Below are positions 37,090 through 50,035 of a DNA stretch of 64,000 nucleotides, piece by piece. Numbering within the stretch: the first letter of the stretch is position 1; every line of letters starts with the position of its first letter. The notes beneath the pieces were generated by a model. It was not told the origin of the DNA and made no database searches. It saw nothing but the letters and a program-made list of their open reading frames with translations. Origin of the DNA: Adenanthera pavonina (lineage: Eukaryota; Streptophyta; Magnoliopsida; Fabales; Fabaceae); the NCBI GenBank assembly GCA_026686845.1, contig JAIVEN010000016.1:32770001-32834000 (forward strand). Reading direction: 5' to 3'. Both the position numbers and the translations under genes were made by a program.

Positions 37090-39809
37090 TGTAATACCTT
37101 AATTTTAGACCATTGTTCTTATGTATTAGACCTTATTATGGTTCATTGAACATATTTAGAAGCTTGAATCACTTGAAGAATTAAAATAGAAAAATTTAAA
37201 ATCTTGAGTTACTATTCATTTGATAAGTCCCCTTTACCAATTGAATTTTGAAAAATTATAACTAATTTTAGAAAAATCGTATGGAGATGATTCAAATCTC
37301 TAAAAATAGCTTAAAAACTCTACACTATCCACTTTTGACCTTTAACTTCAAAAATTTATTATAAATTATATACTTATCCATTTTAAGTGTTTTAGCTCTT
37401 TGGAAAGCTTATTCCACTTACTTTCAAAACATATATAAAACTTATACTAAGTACATTGGTTTTAACAAAGTACATTTGTTCTAATCACTATTGGTCATCT
37501 TGGACAAAATTATGCTATAACTCATATGATAAGCTTTACAAACATAACACTTCATCATTCATTGTTTCCGTTTCATATATAACATCATAAGATGTCTTAA
37601 AGGTACATGTTAACCAATAGTGGTAGCCTCATACATTTATATACAATTATACATAAAATCATATAATAGTTTGCCATAACTTCCTTAATCAAGTTATGCT
37701 TCATCATTTTCTTCATTCTCTGTGCTTTTCCATTGAATACTTTCACGTCCTTGCCCTAGCATGGTTAGTGTTTGGAATGGTAAGATTATGGAATCTTAGT
37801 AGCAAGTCATATTTTATGCAATTACATTATCATATATGCATAAAAACTTATATCATAACACTCTCACCCATTCAAGCACATAATGAGGCATAACGCTTCA
37901 TAAAAATTTTGGTATGGTTTCTCCTTAGAAAATAGACATCCTATGGTTAAAACCCTTTCATAAAACAACCAAAACCAATCACATAATATCATAATAACAA
38001 TATGGCAATGTGATTACATCACAAAAACAATATGCAATAACATAAAGCAAGAAATAGACTATGCTACCTTGGTTGATTTTCATTGCTTTCCAACTTGATT
38101 CCAATGCTCCCACTAGCCTCCTTGGATTTCTTCAAGTCCTAATACATCACCAAACACTAACTTAGGGCACTGTTTCATGGAGCCAAATCACAAAGTCTCA
38201 TACTAAACCTTAAAATTTCACTTTGCAATTCGTTTGGTTTCTCTTTGCATCAATACTTGTTTCTAAGGTTTTGGACCATGGAGAATTTATTTTTGGGTCA
38301 AAAATATGAAATTCCCACTCTAAATGGAACACTTGATCTGGACGAAAATAACCATAAGGGAGGAAGAAGAGAATTTCCATGCAAATTGCTTTCAACTCTT
38401 GAAATCCTTACTTTCTCACATAGATTAAGCTTTTTATCAAGTTTGTTGCATGAAAACTCAATCTTTTTCACTTCCTACCCATGGCTGAAAATCACTCTTG
38501 GGAGGAGGAAGGAGAGAACTTCATGAAGACACCTTGAACTATGAAGAAAACTAGATTGAAGTGAAGGGATTCTTACCTTGCACTTTTGAACTTCAAGCCT
38601 TGAAGTTTGCTTTCTCTTTTCTCCTCCCTTTTTCTCTCTTCTTTCTTACGTGAAGTGCTTCTTGTTTCTCCACATTTGGAGCTTCTCAACCCACCTTAAG
38701 CTCTTAATTAAAGTCTTAGAGGAGAGAGATCTAATGAATGAATAGAGAACTTGAGTTACTAAACCACTTTGGTTAATTTTAATGAGACAATTCACATTAA
38801 TCAAATAAATAAAATCAATCCTTGTCCCTTGCAGCAGCAACTTGCCAACTTAAAGGTAATATTATCCAAAAATTGCCAACTTTTTATCAGTCCAAAATAA
38901 ACCTTTACCAATAAATTTTACCTGTACTAATTAATTATTTTTGTTGTATTTCATCTTTTAATTAGTATAGGATTATTCTAAATTTGATTTTGGACTAAAT
39001 TCATTATTATATCCCAAAATATATTTGGATGGGGTTCACACACTATTCCAGTCTCTGTACTGCCTTTTGTAGGGCCCACAATCTCTTTTTTCGGTATAAT
39101 AATCACCTTTTGACTTTCACTGTCAATTCATACTAATTTAATTAACTTTAAAGCAATATTTCTTTGGGTCAACTCATCATGAGATCCATTTTGATAGTAA
39201 TTTTTAAAATTATGAAATTGCCCTTAACCTGGGGCAAAATTATAATTTTAATTCTTTTGAGTATTTCTTTATAATTTGTCCTAGGGACTTGCATGCAAAT
39301 AATTCTTCCCTTTTGAGGACTAAATTGCAAATAATTATTTTACCTTGGCGCTAGAATGCATTTTCATATTTTATTTTCTAACTTGGGAAATGACCTTTTT
39401 ACCCTTGAGCCAGATAAAAAACTCAAATACTTATTTTTCCAGGTACTTTCTCATAATTTCCCCCAGAGACTAATTTCTTAATTATTCTTTTCATTATACT
39501 TTCAAATTGGTCTATCTTTTAACATTGACCTCTCAGCTACACAATACTTATACCGTTATGCTTAACTCTTCAAAAGCTTCTATTCTACTAGTATATTGCA
39601 TAATTCTCAGTTCTATAATTAATTTTTACTAAGGACTTTATTTAAATTTTATCCCAATTATGGTTCAAATATAATTCCTTCTAAGGACTATATGAGAAAT
39701 TAATTCCAATTAGAGACAAAGTTGGTAAAATTTATCATTTTACGTCTTTTCTATCCTTTCATACATTCCATGCGACATTCACATATCTCTATGCATATAG
39801 GAAATTACA
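37090..39809 (-). mobile_element. Solo gypsy LTR, minus strand, TSD TTACA
   Basis: The left end TGTAATACCTTAATTTTAGACC and right end ...GGAAATTACA are flanked by TTACA at 37085-37089 and 39810-39814, a perfect 5-bp target duplication. The length is 2720 bp. A stem-loop TAAGATT-ATGG-AATCTTA is at 37781-37798. Its 5' half (39809 down to about 38985) is the segment most similar to the LTR-derived part of the satellite units at 51-64 kb, including 'CTTAGTAAAAATTAATT', 'GATAGACCAATTTGAAAG' and the 'GGTCAATG' block. Confidence 0.9.
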
Positions 39810-39881
39810 TTACAAAGAGAAAGAATACTCAGTATCTCTATGCAAATAGGAAATTACATTACAAAGAGAATGCATACTCAA
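39784..39881. repeat. 49-bp tandem duplication across the LTR border
   Basis: TATCTCTATGCATATAGG is repeated with one change at 39833. Each copy contains the LTR terminus (GAAATTACA), the TTACA target duplication and about 20 bp of flank. It arose after the LTR inserted. Confidence 0.8.
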
Positions 39882-40132
39882 TATAACCGATTATTTTTCA
39901 TAAGTAATCATTTAATCTAGCTGGATGAGCATTTAATGCACCTTCAATGGTTACTAAATCTCTGAGTAACGGCAAATTAATTATGCTTAACAACTAGTTA
40001 ATGAGCTTCATTATAAATAGTGACTCATTTATGCAAAAAACAATAAGAGCTATGAAATTAATTACATTCATTTTCGTTGTTCATCTGCTCATAAAAATGC
40101 CTAACCACCTTAGAGCTTCATTGTATTATACT
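39815..40132 (+). mobile_element. Copia-type LTR, second piece
   Basis: It continues the LTR interrupted at 37089. 'GGATGAGCATTTAATGCACC' and TATAAATAGTGACTC (near 40013) are the promoter-like part, and the piece ends before the next LTR start at 40133. Confidence 0.4.
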
Positions 40133-40450
40133 TGTTAGGCTTAATATAATATAAGTTTTGACGATGACAAATATAAAGTAATAAGGAACAAATGCATCAT
40201 ATTTGTCTGACATATATATTGTTCCTAAAAGAAGTAAAATGTGCATTAACATGTATTTAATTGTGTTTATAATGCATATATCATGCTATGTACTAATATA
40301 TCCATTGTGCTTTTATACTTTATAATGCAAGTTGGATATATGAATTGGACTAACATTTTGGTTTGTAAGTGTAATACATTAAATGTAGTATTGTCCAAGA
40401 AAGAAGAGTGAGCATTGGAATAAAGAAAGAAAAATCAACATCATGTCTTA

Positions 40451-43400
40451 TGTAACACCCTACCTCCCCGTACACCTCTAGACTTGATCAAAAACTTCAA
40501 AAACAAATCAAACACAACTCAAACAACTTCTCAAAACTTTAAACAGCAGAAACGAACCAACAACACCAAAAACTGAGCTGGGGCCACAATCGCTATAGTA
40601 CCGCCATGGCTCCGGCCTTCCCCTATTTGTATATGTTTCTGCCTCCATTAACACCACGGCTTGGACCCTGGCGTTGCGGCGCCCCCTACTAGTGTCCACA
40701 CTAGCAAAAATTTAACACCGGGGCAAACTTCCGACATGCATAACTTTAGGGTCCGACCTCCGATTGACTTGATTCCAACTCCTACAAGTCAATCAAGTCC
40801 CAGTCTAATCGTAGACGCCCCTTTCACTTCAATCCAACTCCGTATGGAGAATCTGGACCTCTAATACCATTTTTACCACTTATTGACCAAAACTCACCCT
40901 TAACAACCTTCAATTGCCACCAAAGGCAAATGGTCACTCAAAGACCATTCATACAGGTCCAAAACCCCCAAACCAACTTGTCCAAAGAGATTTCACCCCA
41001 AAGGAACCACTTCTCTGAGATTTGAACCATTGAGACCCCAACTGGACAAAACAGGCTACAGGCCCTAAAACGCACCAACGAGACCCAAATCCACTCTGGA
41101 CTCACAAACACCACCATACTGACTTCTTAACATCCAAAACCATGTAAATACCCCAATACAACATACACATCACATACATAACCATACAATAACATCCATC
41201 CATAATAATGCTTACAATGTCTTATATTTATTAACAAACCTTCTATCCTACTTGGCATAAGATACATATCCAAAACACACAAACTACACAGACCTAGTAT
41301 TCCCACATCCGCTGCTACTCCTTCAGCTTTTCAGGACTAGTGCAAGAACCGTCACCTGAAAGGTTAGTTCATGGGAGAGGGGTGTGAGATAATGCCTTAG
41401 TAACTGGGAACAACCACACACATATACATATATAACTCATACAATCAGTGAATGCAATGTGAAATGAATGGAATGCATGCCTCCCTAACATATATAATCC
41501 ATCCTTATCCTCCCTAACATGTGTGTATATATATACCATCATACATCATATCTCATCATATCATCACCACCCAATCCGCCATAGATCACAATCTCACAAT
41601 GCCATATGGTGATGCTCATGTATCATCATATAATCATCATCATCATATCATAATGTCATGTATGCATCATGTCATGTCATGTCAATATCATAATCTCCAA
41701 TCATCATCATAATCGTCATCTAGCTGTGTGCATACCACGATATATATAGAAAATAGTACATATAAACACACCAATATCATGGTATGAAAGAAACATGCAT
41801 ATATATACAAATATACATAATATCATATGATATAATCAATATCATATAAACAAATACCCGGTTACCTCAAGTTGTTAATACCACACTCACACGAGTTCCA
41901 CAAGCTTTCTTGAATGCTAATCCCACGACTAGCCTTTTCCGAGTAGCCAAACAACCTTAACAATACCTAATGCAAGCATATTAGGAAGCATGGAGCAAGC
42001 TCAAGACATTGGAGAAAAGGAGGCTAAACATGTGATCTAAAAGTTAAAGACAATTGATCCATTACAAGGCATAGGAGGCCCAATGACGAGATAAAAAACT
42101 AAGGCAATGAAAGAGACCTTGAATGATGTGGTTAACAAGCAACTTGAGATGGAGCATTTGCACTTAAGTTAATTTGAAGCCCAAGAGTACAACAATGGCA
42201 TGATTATGTTATCATATGTAGAAGTTTAGATTTGAACCCAAAAAATCAAGCCCAACAAAAAGAGCTCACTTAAAAAGGCATTTGATTCTCTTGAAGAGCA
42301 TTTGACTTGGGGATTAATGGGCCTAATTAGTATTAATTTCATTTTTATTAATTATGGGCTAAACTTTGTTAATTAATAAAGCCCAATTAGTTAATTAGTA
42401 GTGTTTTTGATAGCCCACCTTGTAAATAAACATGTTATGTACCAAACATGTGATTTCATTAATGTGGTGACATGTTTATAAGGGCTTAGGTCTTATTTTA
42501 TTATTTTCTTTATGAATTTTTTTTATTTTATTCTAGGGTTTTATTTTACTAGTTTCCTAGGTCCAATAGGAGTGTTGTTTGAGCCTAAAGTCTCCTAATC
42601 CTATTAGGATTACTTGAGCCCAAATTAACTAGGTTTTCTAAGCTTATTAGGTTAGATTTTACCTTGCCTATTTAAGGCTAACTTTCATGTGCGTTTTTCA
42701 TATTTGAATTATTAAAGTTTCAAACTTTTGTAAGTTTTTCTTGCGTTTTTTGAGTGCTATGATGAAACTATGACTTATCAAGGAATTAGTCAATCCTTGT
42801 GGCATCACCGGAACTAGGGTTTAAGAGACCAATTCTCTTGGGTTCTAATTCTCAAGACCAACATCTATCCTTCTTATCTTCTCTATTATTGTTTTCTTTT
42901 GCTACTATTTTTGTTGATTTTGTTCATTTTCTTTGCATCTAGTCTTTGTGTTCCTTGTTTCACAACGATCCAAGTGTCTTATGCATCAAAGTGAGTTCTT
43001 TGGATAGGTTCCATAAAGGTTCACTTATCAATTCCATAATTCCTCAATTAACACAATATATCAATAACCAAACATCACCATTCAACCACTTTAGACCTAA
43101 CCCAAGGTTCCAACATCCCTTTCATGCATCATTAAGCTCCTAGGAACCATACCAACACCAAACAATTCCATTTACTTCAGATTCCCAAGAGCCCTAACTG
43201 AAAACAACCTAGGGTTAAGCTCAAATCATGCATAAACCCTTCAAAACTCACATCCAAGCAACAAGAACACTAAAACACACTTCCTTAACCCCATTTCATC
43301 CATTTAAATCGGTGAATTTTGGTCAAAACCAAAGATCCCAACTTATAATTGAAAAACCCCAAATTTCAATCGAAGAAAATGGAGAGGGAGGAGTAGAAAT

Positions 43401-43693
43401 CACTTACCAACTTGAATCCAAGCTTCCAAGGTCCGAAAATCACTCCTAGATGCTGGAAATCTCGAACCATAACAGAGCTCCTCGTTTCTCCTCTGTTGCT
43501 CCCATCGTTTTCTTTCTTTCTATTCGTCTGAAATGATTCCGATTTAAACAAGATTCTCGATTCTCGCCATGGGTCCACCAGTTTTCAGCTGGAGAGCATC
43601 ACTGGACTCACTCTTGTCGTGGTGGCGCTGCTTCTCCCTGCAGCATGGAACTCTTTCAGACTCCACTTGAACCTTCCTCTATCCTGTTTTCCT
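40451..43693 (-). mobile_element. Gypsy LTR R1, copy 2, inverted and interrupted
   Basis: It is the reverse complement of the LTR at 3343-5755, matched along its length. The right part (43030-43690) covers the 5' half, including 'GGAAGTGTGTTTTAGTGTTCTTGTTGC' on the minus strand. The left part (40451-41967) covers the 3' half, including the 'CATGGGAGAGGGGTGTGAGA' block near 41370. The 3' terminus (GGGTGTTACA at 40451) is intact and the 5' terminus is truncated near 43693. An insertion of about 1063 bp (41968-43030) splits it. Its stem-loop position near 41390 has decayed. Confidence 0.75.
41968..43030 (+). mobile_element. Solo-LTR-like gypsy element carrying a pol-like peptide (copy 2)
   Basis: This is homologous to 503-1382 in the opposite orientation. 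It carries the GGPMTR motif with following 'KTKAMKETLND' (42070-42130, with a stop inside), then 'GCCCAATTAGTTAATTAG', 'GACTTATCAAGGAATTAG', 'CTTGTGGCATCACCGG' and ...CACTTATCA at 43030. It sits in R1 copy 2, whose sequence resumes at 43031. Flanks ATACC (41963-41967) and ATTCC (43031-43035) form an imperfect target duplication. Confidence 0.6.
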
Positions 43694-45178
43694 CAAAGAA
43701 GAAAAAGAGAAAGGATGCTCCAAGAATGGAAGATCAAAAGGAAGAATACCAAGAATAGGAATGACTAAGTAAAAGTGGAGTTTAACTTTTGAAGACCTAT
43801 CTATTTCATATATTTTGATTTTACTTAGGTTTTAAGGTGGTTTAATCTTTGAAATTTATTTAATCTTATTACCATATATCTTAAATGAGTTAGATTAAGT
43901 AAATCTGAATGTTAGAATGAATTTAAGCTTGTTGCATTTCAATATTCTAGGCTAACCAACAAATTTTGCTTACGATTAATGTTTATTTTGTGCAAAATTC
44001 ACACTTTTCTTGTTGAAATTTGAAGTTACAAAGCTTTCATCTCTAATAGACGAATTTTGATTGTGAAATGTAAATTTTAAAATAAAAATTGTTTGTAAAA
44101 GTGTGCAAAATTTTCATGAAACTTAGATGAAATTCAATTATTGGTGAAGTTCAAAGTGAGTTCAAAGTCATAGCTTTTGACAAACAAACTTTAAGATTTA
44201 AAGTGCGAACTTAGAAGTGAGAACTTTTGTGTCTTGTTGAAACAAGCCTTTGATAGATAAATTTCAGTTTTGAAATTTGAATTTCGAGTGCATTGTGAAA
44301 ATTTAAAGCAACTGTTTAAACCCAAGAGATGCACATAAAAGTTCAAATTTTCAAGCCTCGAGCTAACTTTGGAGTTATTATCATAGCTCAAAATTTGAAT
44401 TTTGCCTACTGAAATTTAAATTTCAAGGTTCAATGTTAAACACATTACTATGCTAACTCTATGAAATTCATCTATTGAGTCTTAAAATTCGAATGTTGAT
44501 GTGTTAGGCGCATTTAATGCGGTTGTTGAATGGCTTTTTTGTAGAATAACAGCTAGAACTTGTGTCTAATGGATAGATCTTGTATTTAACAATTAGTTAA
44601 ACTACAAATCTATAAATAGAACTTCATTTGAACTTATGGGTAATGAATTTAAGTGAGTTTTGTGCCAAAATACTATTGCAATATATAAAATCTTTCAGTA
44701 TTGGCACTGAGAGTTAAACCCACATCATTAGAGTGAGTTTTAATATATTATCAACTCTTAAAGAGAGTTTTATTTATGTAATCTTTCTTTCTACAATTTT
44801 TGGGTAGAATCTTAGTATGGGGAAACACTAAGGGGATTACACATCTTGTAAGGGTGTGGGGAGAGTGGCTTCAAAAGTACCTACTAAAACTTGTGGGATG
44901 TATTGAGATTTCATAGACGACCGGATCAAACATGTGAGATATAGTGGAAAATCTCAAGTGGTGACTGGAGAACTGGACGTAGGTTAAATGGTTGGCCTGA
45001 ACCAGTATAAATCTCTGTGTATTGCTCTTTATCTTTTCACTTCATTTGTCTCACTTAATACACTTTATTCATCTCTGTTTTACTGCATCTCTTGGTGAAA
45101 TTGGACTATTCATAAAAAAGGGCGAAAATCTTTTATCATCTAATTCACCCTCTCTTGAGTGACTAGCCAACCTAACGA

Positions 45179-45560
45179 TATCTACCTCTTTGTGTGAGGA
45201 TTTATTAATGTAAAGCTCTTACCTTTAATCACAAATCTTTTTTAGTAGACTAAAGATAGTGGATCTCTTGAGTGGGTTATCAAATCACTCCTTGTACGGA
45301 GAGAGTATTGTTCATGGAAGAATAGAGCTTTGTGGTAATGGTGAAAATCTCAAGTGGTGACTTAGGAACTGGATGTAGACCAAGTAGCATAAGCCAAACC
45401 AGGATAAATTTCATGTTTCCCTTCTCTATTTCATTATTCTCTTCATTATATTGCTCCGTAGATGGACTAACTCCTCTAAGTGTTGAACGACAAAAAAATT
45501 TAGTCTTCCCTGAATGGTTTACAAGTGGTTGCCTTTGCCTTCCATGATATAGTGCAAAAA
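45179..45560 (+). mobile_element. Copia LTR fragment (repeat of the preceding LTR's 3' part)
   Basis: GGTGAAAATCTCAAGTGGTG, 'CTGGATGTAGACC' and 'GCCAAACCAGGATAAAT' repeat the phrases found at about 44940-45015 of the LTR just upstream. This indicates a second, diverged LTR end. Frames on both strands here are incidental. Confidence 0.5.
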
Positions 45561-45950
45561 TATAAAACAACAATTATATATCATAAAGAATAATTGTTCT
45601 TCATTCTTTTAATTGTACAATCATAAAATAAGAAATCTATTGTTACTCGCTAAATCAATATAAGCATGATTAGTAAGTCGATTACTATAATTTTAAATAG
45701 CTCTAATTAAATATCGTACATGAAAAAACGTCATATTACTAACTCAGACATAGAAATATATTGCAACATATACTATGTTGCACCAACTACAAACATTATT
45801 TAAAACCTTCAAGGAAACTTATTATTTGAAAAAAAATAATTACACAAATACTAGATACATCTAAACTCATTTCACATAACTTTTTATCTTACTTAACAAG
45901 GCGTTCTTATAATATTAAGAAAAAAAGAAGGGCAAATTGGTCAGGAAATT
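45561..45950. other. Unassigned spacer
   Basis: AT-rich, and nothing recognised. Confidence 0.4.
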
Positions 45951-46150
45951 TTTCATTATACTTTCCCCCCTAAAAAAAAAATCTCAATTTGGAGAGAAAT
46001 AAATTTGGATTCAATAAGGGGAAGGGGAAGGTGTAAATCCCCTCACTTCCCCTCCAAATGTTTTATCCAAACAAGGGGAGGGGATCCATTCTCCTCCAAT
46101 CCCTTCCCTTCCTTCTAAAAAACCTTTAACCCAATAGATCCTAAGAGGCT
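45951..46150. mobile_element. Inverted-repeat, MITE-like remnant
   Basis: A GGGGAAGGGGAAGG tract is followed by GTGTAAATCCCCTCACTTCCCC, and then by AAACAAGGGGAGGGGATCC and CCAATCCCTTCCC. These GGGGA and TCCCC arms can pair, as in some MITE ends. No terminal repeats or target duplication were defined, so the assignment is weak. Confidence 0.25.
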
Positions 46151-46439
46151 TTGAAGTAGAGTTTGAGCATGGGTCATCATTGGAGGAAGACGGAGACTTG
46201 AAGGAAGAGTGGAAAAGTTCAAAGCTATAGGTGGAAGAGTTTAATGGGAGTTTAATGGTGCGTGGAGAAATGCTGCAAGGAGTTTAAAGGGAGTTCAGTG
46301 ATGTGTGAATGAAGACTGTGAGGAGAGACTGAATAGGGCTAAGTTTGAAGATTATAAGTTATTAAGCAAATAAAAAAATTATTCTTCTACTTTTTAGATT
46401 AGGTGCCTTACATAAAATTGTAAAGAGATATAGCATAAT
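46151..46439. other. Unassigned, GA-rich spacer
   Basis: Repeated phrases such as 'GGAGTTTAA(T/A)GG' and 'GGAAGAGTGGAA' are present, but no gene is recognised. Confidence 0.35.
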
Positions 46440-48340
46440 GAACTTTACTCTTCACTAGCCATCTCCTTGCTTTTAGTCTCCCTTGCATCATTGTCATATC
46501 TTGTCTCTAAGCACGTTAGTCATTAAGATTCAAAGAATCTCAGTAGCACTACTATTCATACACATATATAATCACATTTCTCATGAAAACATCGAGCAAT
46601 CACCTTTAATCATATTAAATCATGCTATGCCATATAATTTCATAAAAATTTTGGCAGAGTTTCCCTTTGTAAATTGGACATCCCAAGGTCACAATCCCCT
46701 TTATTTAACTCAGCCAACAATCACAAAACATCAACATGGCATCAAGACAAGTCATAAAGTTCATAAAAGTAACATAGGATAATATAATGCATTAAAAAGT
46801 TTTCTTAGCCTTTCTTAATCCTAAACGCAACATTAAATAGCCATTAGATAATTGATTCAAGGTGGTATTTCGTAAACAGCCAATAAAACCCTAAAATCAC
46901 ATATTGTTATTCTTAGGCTCTATTATGAAACCAACACTTGTTCTTAAGGTTTTCCATCATGTGGAACTCATTTTTACATCATAATCATGAAATTCTCACT
47001 CTACAAGACACCCCTATTCTGACCAAAGTGAACCCTAAGGAAGGAAGAAAAGAATTTCATGCAATCTTGCCTTAATCTCTTGGAATCCTTACTTTCTCAC
47101 ATAAATCAAGCTTTTTATCAAGTTTGTTGCATGAAAACTGAATTCTTTTCACATTCCTAGCATAGGTCAGATCTAAACTTAAGAGAGGAAGGAGAAAACT
47201 CTATGAAACTACATTGGACTACTTGAAATAACAAGCTTATGGTAGTAGATTAGCTTACCTTGCACTTGAGCTTCAATTTCAAGCTTTGCTTCTTCTTTTT
47301 TTTTTTCCCTTCCTTTCTTCACATTTTCTTCTTCTTCTTTTCTTTTCTGTTTCAAAAGCTATCTCTCCCTCTCTTATTCAGTACACGATTCAGCCCAAGG
47401 AGAGAGATGAGATAAAGGCCTTAACTTGCCAATTAACCATGGTTACTCATTTTTTTTTCTTGAATACTTCTTGAAGAAGTTGTTTCACAAATAATAAAAT
47501 ATATAATTCAAGCACACGGGCTGCTGATTTCCACACCAACTAATGGAGAGAATTGTTGAAAATATTACATATTTTTCTTAGTTTAGATATACCCTATACT
47601 GATTAATTTTACCTTGATCGATAAAATGACTTTTGTAGTATTTTCTTACTTTATGGGTACAACATTATTCTAAATTTATATCTATGTTCTCTTAATTATT
47701 CTATCCTAAATAGCATCTATGTGGGATCCACATATTTCTCCTCTTACTTTTATGCCTTTTGTAGGGCCCACAATACCCTTTTTCCTTTGTACTATGCACT
47801 TTATGACACTTGGAACTCAATTTTTCTTTATATTAATTCTGTTAACTCAATGTATTATACCATTGAATCCGACATGTCATAAGCTTTGTTTTGACAGTAA
47901 TTTTTTAAAATTATGATATTGCCTCTGAGTTGGGTCAAAAAGTGAATATTTATTCTTTGGGGTATTTTTTCATAATTTTCCCTAGAGACAAATTTTAAAT
48001 AATTCTTTTCATTATACTTTCAAAGTGATTTACTTTTCAATCTCAATCACTCGACTACCTAATACTTATATCATTGTGCTCAACTCATCAAAAGCTATTC
48101 AATAGGCATATTGCATAGTTTTTAGAATTAATTCGTATTAAGGACCTTATTTGCATTATATTTCTATTAAGGATCAAACATAATTTCTTCTAAAGATTAT
48201 ATAGGAAATTAATTCCAATTTAAGGACCAAGCACGTGAAATTACCATCTTACTAAAGTCCTTTCTTTTCATACATCACATACTACATTTCTATATCTTTA
48301 TATACACAATGACATTCTTTATGTAATTTGGGATATTACA
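46440..48340 (-). mobile_element. Gypsy LTR, minus strand, 3'-truncated
   Basis: On the minus strand it starts TGTAATATCCCAAATTAC at 48340. It carries 'GGTCAAAACAAAGC'-type blocks, 'GTGGGCCCTACAAAAGGC' near 47760 and a stem TAAGATT-CAAAG-AATCTCA at 46524-46542 with one G-U type pair. Homology fades near 46440, so the terminal third of the LTR is lost. Confidence 0.65.
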
Positions 48341-48537
48341 AAAGGAATTTAAGTTAATTATCTTGAAGAGACTCCACTATAATATATGTTAGTTATGGTA
48401 TATAATGTACTTTTTGTATGGTATAGCATTCTTCAAAAGCCCACCCTTCATATGATAGTCATTTTGTAGCAATGCTCTCAGTAAAAAATCATGAGATTGC
48501 AGACATTTTCAATTACAATATTTGCTCAAAACTCATT
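48341..48537. other. Spacer between the LTR and host-like exons
   Basis: No transposon or exon signal is seen. Confidence 0.4.
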
Positions 48538-48850
48538 AGTTGATATCAATTGAGCAGTCAATGCCAGTATAACCATTTTTTCATTTGCAAATCCCATTGA
48601 AGTACACTTGTCGTTGCTATAGCAATTGCTGGGGCAGGAGTCTAAAACGAAATTAAATAAAAAGATTTGTTGGAAAAAAAAAATACGATTGCCAAAGACA
48701 CGGTAATTCAATAATTGAAGCACAACGAGCACATAAGTTAAAATATAAATTAGGATTTGTGCACTCATGTTTGCTACAATCATGACCAAGAAATCCATTA
48801 AAGCAGCGGCAACTTCCATTTGCAGCATGTCATGCCAAATCATTAAAGAC
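48538..48850 (-). pseudogene. Leishmanolysin-like (M8) metallopeptidase fragment, EGF-like repeats
   Basis: On the minus strand, one exon-like piece (48765-48850) reads NGSCRCFNGFLGHDCSKHE, and another (48538-48641) reads DSCPSNCYSNDKCTS. After a one-base frameshift the second piece continues NGICK-KNGYTGIDCSIDIN. The order CxCFxGFxGHDCSK...SCPxNC...GxCxCxNGYTGIDCS is the cysteine-rich EGF-like segment near the C-terminus of plant leishmanolysin-like peptidases, such as the product of Arabidopsis At5g42620. The two pieces are separated by about 120 nt beginning with a GT after 'SKHE' and ending TTTTAG, which looks like an intron. A TGA replaces the expected Cys codon in 'CKCKNG', and there are no catalytic-domain exons. 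It is a decayed fragment, not a working gene. Confidence 0.65.
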
Positions 48851-50035
48851 AAGCATACATTTTAGGAACTCCATTTGAATTTATTCTAGTCTCTTCACTT
48901 TGATATAAAATTCAAGCCATGCTCATACCCAAAAAAAAAAAGTTCAGGTCATGCCAAATCAAAAAATTATGGGTCAAGTTATTAATAAAGTATTAATATT
49001 AATCTTAAGAGAAAGATGTAAGTTCAAGGAACTATAAATATTAGGAGAAAAAGAAAAGACAGTACCGAAATATCCTCGTTTGAAATATAGAAGCCAAAAA
49101 AATTTTAGTACACTTTATATTATAAAAAATCACAAATCAAAATAATTTTTTATGATAAGTATACTTTGTTATTTGGTACTTCTTGAATAAATGGTTTTCA
49201 TACAACACAATAATCATAAATTAAAATGACTATAATTGATTACTTATATATATCACTAAGACATTCTTTCTCATTCCTTCTTGAGAAAGTGTCATTTCTT
49301 GAGCATATTAATTTTTTGTTGGGAGTACAACTATGCTGCAAAATAGATTTAGAAGAGAAGAATTTTATGGTTGGGTGAGTATTTATTATAAGTTCTTAAA
49401 TAAGTTTATACAAATTTTTTGATATTGCAGTTTGGGAGAGAAGACATAGTTTCTTATATCAAATGATTTGAAATCGTTTTGGTTTAGATAGTACAAGCTA
49501 TATAACTCACTTATTGAATTTTTTTTTCCTGGCCAAAACTTATTAGATTTTCAGTTATCTTGAAAAGTAGTAAAAAAGTGGCTGTTAGCTATCTTATTAG
49601 TTTTGGTTGTTTCCTTCCGTTGGAACCAAAGTTGCTTACAATGATAGACCGAATTTTGGTGGCACTGGTTAATTTCCAAGAATTGGTTGCTTTTTGTTGG
49701 ATTTAAGAGTCATTTAGAAGTAATAATTGAAACTAAAATGCAAGCGATTAAATATATTTATAAATGTTTTAACAATTTGACTCTAAAATTGTACAGTTTC
49801 AGTGAACAATTCGCTGCATGATTTGGAGAAGCTAAATATTCTTATTTATGAAAAGTAATGATAAAGCTAACATAAAACAAAATGTCCATGTCTAAGCTTA
49901 TCCTTTAACAGTGCTACCTGTACATAGTACCCCTAGTTTTCTTTTTCTTTTCTTCCAGAGTACCCGTAGTTATGTAGTTTGTTGCTAGCATTTTTGTTAG
50001 AATTTTGGTAGTATGTATTACTAATTTTACAGCTA
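48851..50035. other. Unassigned host-like sequence
   Basis: No transposon family from this window is recognised here and no exon is evident. It is the longest stretch outside repeats and may be single-copy DNA around the two gene fragments. Confidence 0.35.

Larger units (their letters stand above)
40133..45178 (+). mobile_element. Copia-type LTR, interrupted by R1 copy 2
   Basis: It starts TGTTAGGCTTAATATAATATAAG with 'TTTTGACGATGACAAA'. After the inverted R1 copy at 40451-43693 it continues with 'GTGTTAGGCGCATTTAATGC', a TATAAATAGA box near 44611, 'GACTGGACGTAGG...CCTGAACCAGTATAAA' near 44960, and 'AATTCACCCTCTCTTGAGTG'. It ends ...AACCTAACGA near 45178. These phrases are typical of LTRs in the SIRE/Maximus group of plant copia elements. 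About 1.8 kb of LTR remains once the insert is removed. Confidence 0.55.
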
